A stretch of DNA of 7,145 nt from CAIVAT01 sp037139855 (GTDB lineage Bacteria > Bacteroidota > Bacteroidia > Bacteroidales > FEN-979). The stretch covers positions 1-7,145 of the forward strand of contig JBAXFM010000262.1 in the NCBI GenBank assembly GCA_037139855.1, given 5' to 3'. Shown piece after piece: positions 1 to 4,533 of the stretch (position 1 is the stretch's first letter; each line of letters starts with the position of its first letter). The notes beneath the pieces were generated by a model. The model did not search any database. It worked only from the letters and a program-made list of their open reading frames with translations, and was not told where the DNA came from. Made by a program: the position numbers and the translations under genes.

Positions 1-366
1 ACGCGGTCGAAAATGCCATCCGCCCGCCTGCACTTCAACAATATCGTTCCCTATGAGAATGCTGGCAGTTCCATCGGCAACATACATTAACTCGTCCAAT
101 TCCTTGTGATAATGCGGAGGCGGACCCATCATTTTGGGTGCAACAGCGCATTCAACATTCGAATAGACCCCATTGGTCATGGATGAACGGATCAAGGTCC
201 GGATATCCATTCCACCCTTGTTGTCCAAAGGCGCCCGGGCCGGGATAAGAACAGGTTTCAAGGGGGCTTCGGGAAGTGTAACTTCACCTCCGCCAAAGGC
301 AGTTTGCGATAAAACTCCTGATGCTGCCAATATCATCGATTTTATGAAAAATTCTCGTCTTTCCAT
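1..366 (-). CDS. Exported cupin-fold protein with Tat-like signal (C-terminal part outside the window)
   Basis: The first 122 codons read without a stop from the ATG at 366 to the window edge, so the gene is partial. The N-terminus has a twin-arginine-like motif (residues 2-9, ERREFFIK), then a short hydrophobic stretch to about residue 24, which suggests export by the Tat route to the periplasm. Residues 81-99 match cupin motif 1: G81, H85, H87, E92 and G99 in the spacing HxH-x4-E-x6-G. The two His and the Glu are the usual metal ligands. The second cupin motif would begin around G106 and is cut off. The start is preceded by an A-rich stretch (AAAATTAAAACT) and no Shine-Dalgarno, as expected in Bacteroidota. 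Cupins cover dioxygenases, isomerases and sugar-binding proteins, so the reaction cannot be named. The gene follows the decarboxylase on the same strand after a 211-bp gap, so co-transcription is possible but not shown. Confidence 0.8.
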   Translation of the reverse strand, partial: MERREFFIKSMILAASGVLSQTAFGGGEVTLPEAPLKPVLIPARAPLDNKGGMDIRTLIRSSMTNGVYSNVECAVAPKMMGPPPHYHKELDELMYVADGTASILIGNDIVEVQAGGWHFRPR

Positions 367-577
367 AGTTTTAATTTTTGGTAATGGTTCGGTTGCATAG
401 AACCGGCTGACAATGATACAGATACTCCTGCAGCTCCAAGGTATGCGAAGGCAGCGTCTGGTCGTTGGCCGGTTTCAGGAATCAAAAATAATAAATTATA
501 ATGATTCTAAATAAGAATGAGTGAAATTTATTTAATAATTTTCCGTCAAGTTGATGGTGCTGATGTTGTTCCGGGAT
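367..577. other. A/T-rich intergenic region between decarboxylase and cupin genes
   Basis: This 211-bp gap separates the end of the decarboxylase gene from the start of the cupin gene on the minus strand. Positions 481-540 are very A/T-rich and hold one possible promoter box. Near the cupin start there is a short inverted repeat, CGGTT (390-394) and AACCG (401-405). It overlaps an alternative pairing of GGTTC (386-390) with GAACC (400-404). No convincing terminator follows the decarboxylase stop and no coding region was recognised. Confidence 0.5.
483..490 (-). promoter_or_regulatory. Possible Bacteroidota -7 box for the cupin gene
   Basis: On the minus strand these bases read TATTTTTG, an exact match to the Bacteroidota -7 consensus TAnnTTTG. 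No clear TTTG -33 box lies at the expected distance upstream. In this A/T-rich region a chance match is likely. If used, it would give a leader of about 110 nt before the cupin start. Confidence 0.25.
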
Positions 578-1999
578 TTAGTCCTTATACAGTTTTTCGG
601 CTTCAATAATGTACTTCCAGCCATTCTTTACTGTTTCAATCGTTGTATGAGTTTGCCCGGCAACAAACCGGATTACAAACTTGCCATTCAGCCGGGTATG
701 TGTCAGAAACACCTTGCCGGAATGGTTGATTTTATTCAATAATTTTTCATTTAATAAATCGATGGCAGATTCATCATTTATCCCCGCCGGATGGAACCTG
801 AAGCATACAAGGTTGAAGGGTGCCGGTGCCATCAATTCAATTTCCTGGTTTTCTAGAATTTCTTCTTTAAGCCACTGCCCGGCAGCGATGTGATCGCGGA
901 TTTTTTGCTGCATCCCTGCAACCCCGTAGGTTCGCATCACAAACCAAAGTTTCAGGGCACGGAACCTGCGTCCCAGCGGTACACCCCAGTCACGGAAGTT
1001 ATTCACCAGTTTGTCCTCAGCAGTTTTGAGGTATTCAGGAGTGATGCTGAATGTGTTGACCAGGGATTGTTTATCGCGGATAAAATATGCGGAACAGTCG
1101 AAATTGGTAAACATCCATTTATGTGGATTCACCACGAACGAATCGCACCGTCCGATATCTGGCGCCAGCCCCCTGATCTCTGGCAGCATCAGGGCAGTTC
1201 CGGCATAGGAAGCATCAACATGGTGCCAGCATTGATACTTCTGGCAAATCAACCCGATTTCACCGATGGGGTCGATGGCTGTTGAACTGGTCGTGCCAAA
1301 AGTTGAAACCACGGCAAAGGGTGTAAATCCCGCTGCCAGGTCACGACCGATGGCTTCTTCCAGTTTGTCAGTTCTCATGGCAAAATTCTCATCAGTGTCT
1401 ATTTTGACAAGATTTTCGATACCGATTCCGGCTATTTTAACATCTTTATCGATGGAGGAGTGTCCATGTGTGGAGGTATAAACTCTGAACTTTTCGGCTG
1501 ATGTAAAACCTCTGCGGTTGATCTCAAAATCCGATTTTCTTTCCCGGGCGGTAAGCAGGGCAACGAGTGTGGCCGAAGAACTGCTGTCCTGGATCACCCC
1601 TGTAAATTCCTTCGGCAGGCCCAGGATATCGCGCAACCATTCCATCATACGTTCTTCAAGTTCTTCCGCGGCTGGTGATGTGAGCCAAAGCATGCACTGA
1701 GCCCCCATGGTGGCGGTAAGCATCTCGGCCAGGATGGATGGTTCGCTGTTGTTGGCAGGGAAATAGGCAAAAAATCCAGGATGCTGCCAGTGGGTCATCC
1801 CCGGGAGGATGATGTTTTTAAAATCAGCGAAAACTGTTTGAAAGTCTTCTCCATCAACAGGTGCCGCTACCGGGAGCTGAACTTTGATATCGCCGGGTTT
1901 CAAATCGGGCTTTACAGGATATTGATCCAGATTTTCGAGATAATCGGCCATCCAGTCGGCCAGCTGGTGGGCATTTGATCGGAACTCTTCAGATTTCAT
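578..1999 (-). CDS. PLP-dependent aromatic-L-amino-acid decarboxylase family protein (group II)
   Basis: This complete 473-residue protein belongs to the pyridoxal-phosphate group II decarboxylases and is close in length to animal aromatic-L-amino-acid decarboxylase (DDC, about 480). Visible landmarks are the N-terminal WQHPGFFAYFPA segment (71-82), H180-S-S facing the PLP ring, HVDASYAG with D262 for the pyridine nitrogen, and NPHKW with the Schiff-base lysine K294. DWGVPLGRRFRALKLWFV (337-354) is a strong family signature. Counting from the lysine, Y323 falls where human DDC has catalytic-loop Y332. Keeping Tyr there argues for amine-forming decarboxylation, not aldehyde synthesis. The protein is cytosolic, with no signal peptide. 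Likely substrates are aromatic amino acids (Tyr, Trp, Phe or DOPA), but which one cannot be told from sequence. The start is supported by the family-like N-terminus (EEFRSNAHQLADWMADYLEN) and by a promoter just upstream. It is transcribed divergently from the UvrA-like gene. Confidence 0.93.
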   Translation of the reverse strand: MKSEEFRSNAHQLADWMADYLENLDQYPVKPDLKPGDIKVQLPVAAPVDGEDFQTVFADFKNIILPGMTHWQHPGFFAYFPANNSEPSILAEMLTATMGAQCMLWLTSPAAEELEERMMEWLRDILGLPKEFTGVIQDSSSSATLVALLTARERKSDFEINRRGFTSAEKFRVYTSTHGHSSIDKDVKIAGIGIENLVKIDTDENFAMRTDKLEEAIGRDLAAGFTPFAVVSTFGTTSSTAIDPIGEIGLICQKYQCWHHVDASYAGTALMLPEIRGLAPDIGRCDSFVVNPHKWMFTNFDCSAYFIRDKQSLVNTFSITPEYLKTAEDKLVNNFRDWGVPLGRRFRALKLWFVMRTYGVAGMQQKIRDHIAAGQWLKEEILENQEIELMAPAPFNLVCFRFHPAGINDESAIDLLNEKLLNKINHSGKVFLTHTRLNGKFVIRFVAGQTHTTIETVKNGWKYIIEAEKLYKD

Positions 2000-2016
2000 T
2001 ACAGAAGATTTATAGG

Positions 2017-2050
2017 CAAATCTAATTTAAAAAAGCCGAATATTGTCAAA
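2017..2050 (-). promoter_or_regulatory. Bacteroidota-type promoter for the decarboxylase gene
   Basis: On the minus strand TTTG (2047-2050) is followed after 22 bases by TAGATTTG (2017-2024). Both match the Bacteroidota sigma consensus (-33 TTTG, -7 TAnnTTTG), with a spacing inside the range reported for that group as I recall it. Transcription would start about 10 bases before the decarboxylase ATG, giving a very short leader. No Shine-Dalgarno is present. Confidence 0.55.
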
Positions 2051-2055
2051 CTCCC

Positions 2056-2063
2056 TAATTTTG
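2056..2063 (+). promoter_or_regulatory. Possible -7 box for the UvrA-like gene
   Basis: TAATTTTG matches TAnnTTTG exactly and lies 16 bases before the ATG at 2080. There is no TTTG at the right distance upstream; the nearest TTG is only 10 bases away. If real, the mRNA leader would be about 10 nt. It overlaps the span of the opposing decarboxylase promoter, so the two genes could share or compete for polymerase. Confidence 0.3.
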
Positions 2064-2079
2064 CTGCAACTATTTTCGT

Positions 2080-4533
2080 ATGAATCAAAAAGAGTCCATA
2101 AAAATATCCAACGCATCCGAACACAACCTTCGTTCAGCCAATCTTGAACTTCCAAAAAACCAATTGATCGTGGTTACCGGTGTTTCCGGATCAGGAAAAT
2201 CCTCGCTGATTTTCGATGTACTTTACCGGGAAGCCGAAAGCCGTTATCTTGGATCATTTTCCTCTTTCGCCCGCCAGTTTATGGGTAAATTGAAAAAGCC
2301 GGACATCGAAAAAGTGGAAGGGTTGTCGCCTGCCATTGCCATCGATCAGAAATCGGTCGTGTCCAATCCCCGGTCGACCGTTGGAACCATCACCGGGATT
2401 TACGATTCACTCAGACTGTTGTTTGCACGCCTCGGAATTCAACCTGAAACCGGAACGAAGTTCCCCGTCAACCGCAGCTTATTTTCATTCAATTCCCCCG
2501 AAGGAGCTTGTCCTGCCTGCAAAGGATTGGGCGTTGAGGACTTTCTTGATCCGGACCTGCTGATTGCCGATGAAAACAGGACCCTTCGCGAAGGGGCATT
2601 GGTAATCACCGCGCCAAATGGCTACATCATTTATTCGCAGGTGACCCTGGATGTGCTCGATCAGGTATGCCGTTCGGAGGGATTTCACATTGACATTCCC
2701 TGGAAAGATCTGACTCCGGAACAAAAACACATTGTTCTTTACGGCAGCGACAAGATCGAGATCCCATTTGGCAAACACCCGCTCGAATCGCGTATGAAAT
2801 GGAGCGGAATAACGGCAAAGCCACGCGAATTAGGCTATTACAAGGGTATTCTTCCGGTGATGGAGACCATCCTTCAGCGCGACCGGAATAAGAATATTCT
2901 GCGGTTTGTCAGGACCGGTAAGTGTAAGACTTGTGATGGCCGGAGGTTAAACGACAAGGCACTTTCCGTTAAAGTACAGGGGTTCAACATTGCAGAACTG
3001 GCTGCACTTCAGTTGGATGAGCTGCAAAGAGTCATCCAGGCTTTCAGCTTTGCAAAAACGGAACTTCTCATCGCAGGGCCAATTGTTGCCCAGGTCTCAA
3101 AGCAGGTTGAACTGCTGAAAAGACTCGGGCTGTCTTATCTTTCTGTGAATCGGGAATCAACCACCCTTTCAGGTGGTGAATCCCAACGATTGCGTCTGGC
3201 AACACAGGCCGGCATTGGATTATGCGGTATGATCTGCATATTTGACGAACCTTCCATCGGGCTTCATCCGCACGAGGTGGGCCATTTAATTGACATCCTG
3301 AAAGAAATCCGCGACAATGGGAACACGGTGATCGTTGTAGAACACGATTTGGAATTCGTTCATCATGCTGACTGGCTGATCGACATTGGCCCGGGCCCTG
3401 GTATCCACGGGGGCGAAGTATTGTTCAGCGGAACGCCTAAAGAGGCATCGGAATTACCCGAAGCAGAAATCCGCAAGAGCCGGACGCTTTCATTTCTCTG
3501 TGGGTTTGAACAGATTGCTATTCCTGCCCATCGCAGGCCCGGATCCGGAACCCTCACCGTTACCGGAGCGGAGGCTCATAATCTCAAAAACATCGATGTT
3601 ACATTCAAATTAAATGCATTGAATGTGGTAACGGGCGTTTCCGGGGCAGGAAAATCGACCCTTACAAATTATATCCTCGGTGCGTTTTTAAAAAACAAAT
3701 TGAATAAAGCGAATGAAAACGTTGGAAAATTCAGGGAAATAAAAGGGTGGGAACCATTGGGAAAACTGATTTCGATCGACCAGTCGCCAATCGGACGAAC
3801 CCCCCGGAGCAACCCGGCTACCTATACAGGGTTGTTTGATCATATCCGCGATTTATTTGCGAAACAGCCGGAGTCGGTTCACCGCGGGTATGAAAAAAGC
3901 CGGTTTTCCTTCAATACCCAGGGCGGACGCTGCGAATCATGTGAAGGAGCAGGTTATCAGCAAATCGGAATGCATTTCATGGGGAATGTGGAGGTTTTGT
4001 GCGAGACTTGCGAAGGCCGTCGGTTTGACGAAAAAACGCTGGAAATAACCTTCCGGGGTAAGAATATATCTGAAATACTGGAGATGACGATTTCTGCGGC
4101 GGTTATCTTTTTTTCTGATGAACCCAGGATACTGAGATATATTGAAACACTCGACAGCCTTGGGTTAGGCTACCTTACACTTGGGCAGCGATCATCCACG
4201 CTGAGCGGAGGGGAGGCTCAGCGAATCAAACTGGCAACTGAACTGGCAAAGCCGGCTTCGGAACATTCCCTCTATGTCATGGATGAACCCACCACCGGAC
4301 TTCATCAGGCCGACACAGGGGTATTGCTGAAAGCGATTGACCAACTTATTGGCCAGGGACATACTGTTATTCTCATCGAGCACCACCTCGGAATCATTGC
4401 TGCCGCCGACCACCTGGTTGACCTGGGGCCGGGCAGTGGACTTGAGGGAGGAAATATGCTTTTCTCAGGTACTCCGGAGGAGATGGAAAACTGTGAATTT
4501 TCGCGCACGGCAAAGGCACTGAAAGAATATTTA
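2080..4533 (+). other. N-terminal UvrA module (residues 1-818), two canonical ABC domains
   Basis: First ABC domain: P-loop GVSGSGKSS (34-42), Q-loop IDQ (88-90), zinc cysteines C144, C147, C282 and C285 around a 134-residue insert, LSGGE (363-367), Walker B FDEPSIGLH (388-396) and E421-H422 switch. Second ABC domain: P-loop GVSGAGKST (519-527), the UvrA hallmark DQSPIGRTPRSNPATYTG (from 567), zinc cysteines C618-x2-C621-x19-C641-x2-C644, LSGGE (708-712), Walker B DEPTTGLH (from 735) and E767-H768. The cysteine spacing of the second domain equals that of E. coli UvrA as I remember it. The segment from LLFARLG to LFSFN, where class I UvrA carries the UvrB-binding domain and an extra cysteine set, is only 14 residues long. 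All catalytic residues are intact. Confidence 0.9.

Noticed and set aside
173..400. Plus-strand open frame of 75 codons across the cupin gene start
   Set aside because: It is antisense to the cupin signal peptide and metal-binding region, which are far better supported, and the peptide shows no features.
386..405. Small hairpin in the leader of the cupin gene as a riboswitch or terminator
   Set aside because: The stem is only 5 bp, with two competing pairings and no T-tract or recognisable aptamer sequence. Chance is enough to explain it.
890..1285. Plus-strand open frame of 131 codons opposite the decarboxylase gene
   Set aside because: It lies wholly inside a well-supported gene on the other strand, has no recognisable motif, and looks like antisense shadow coding.
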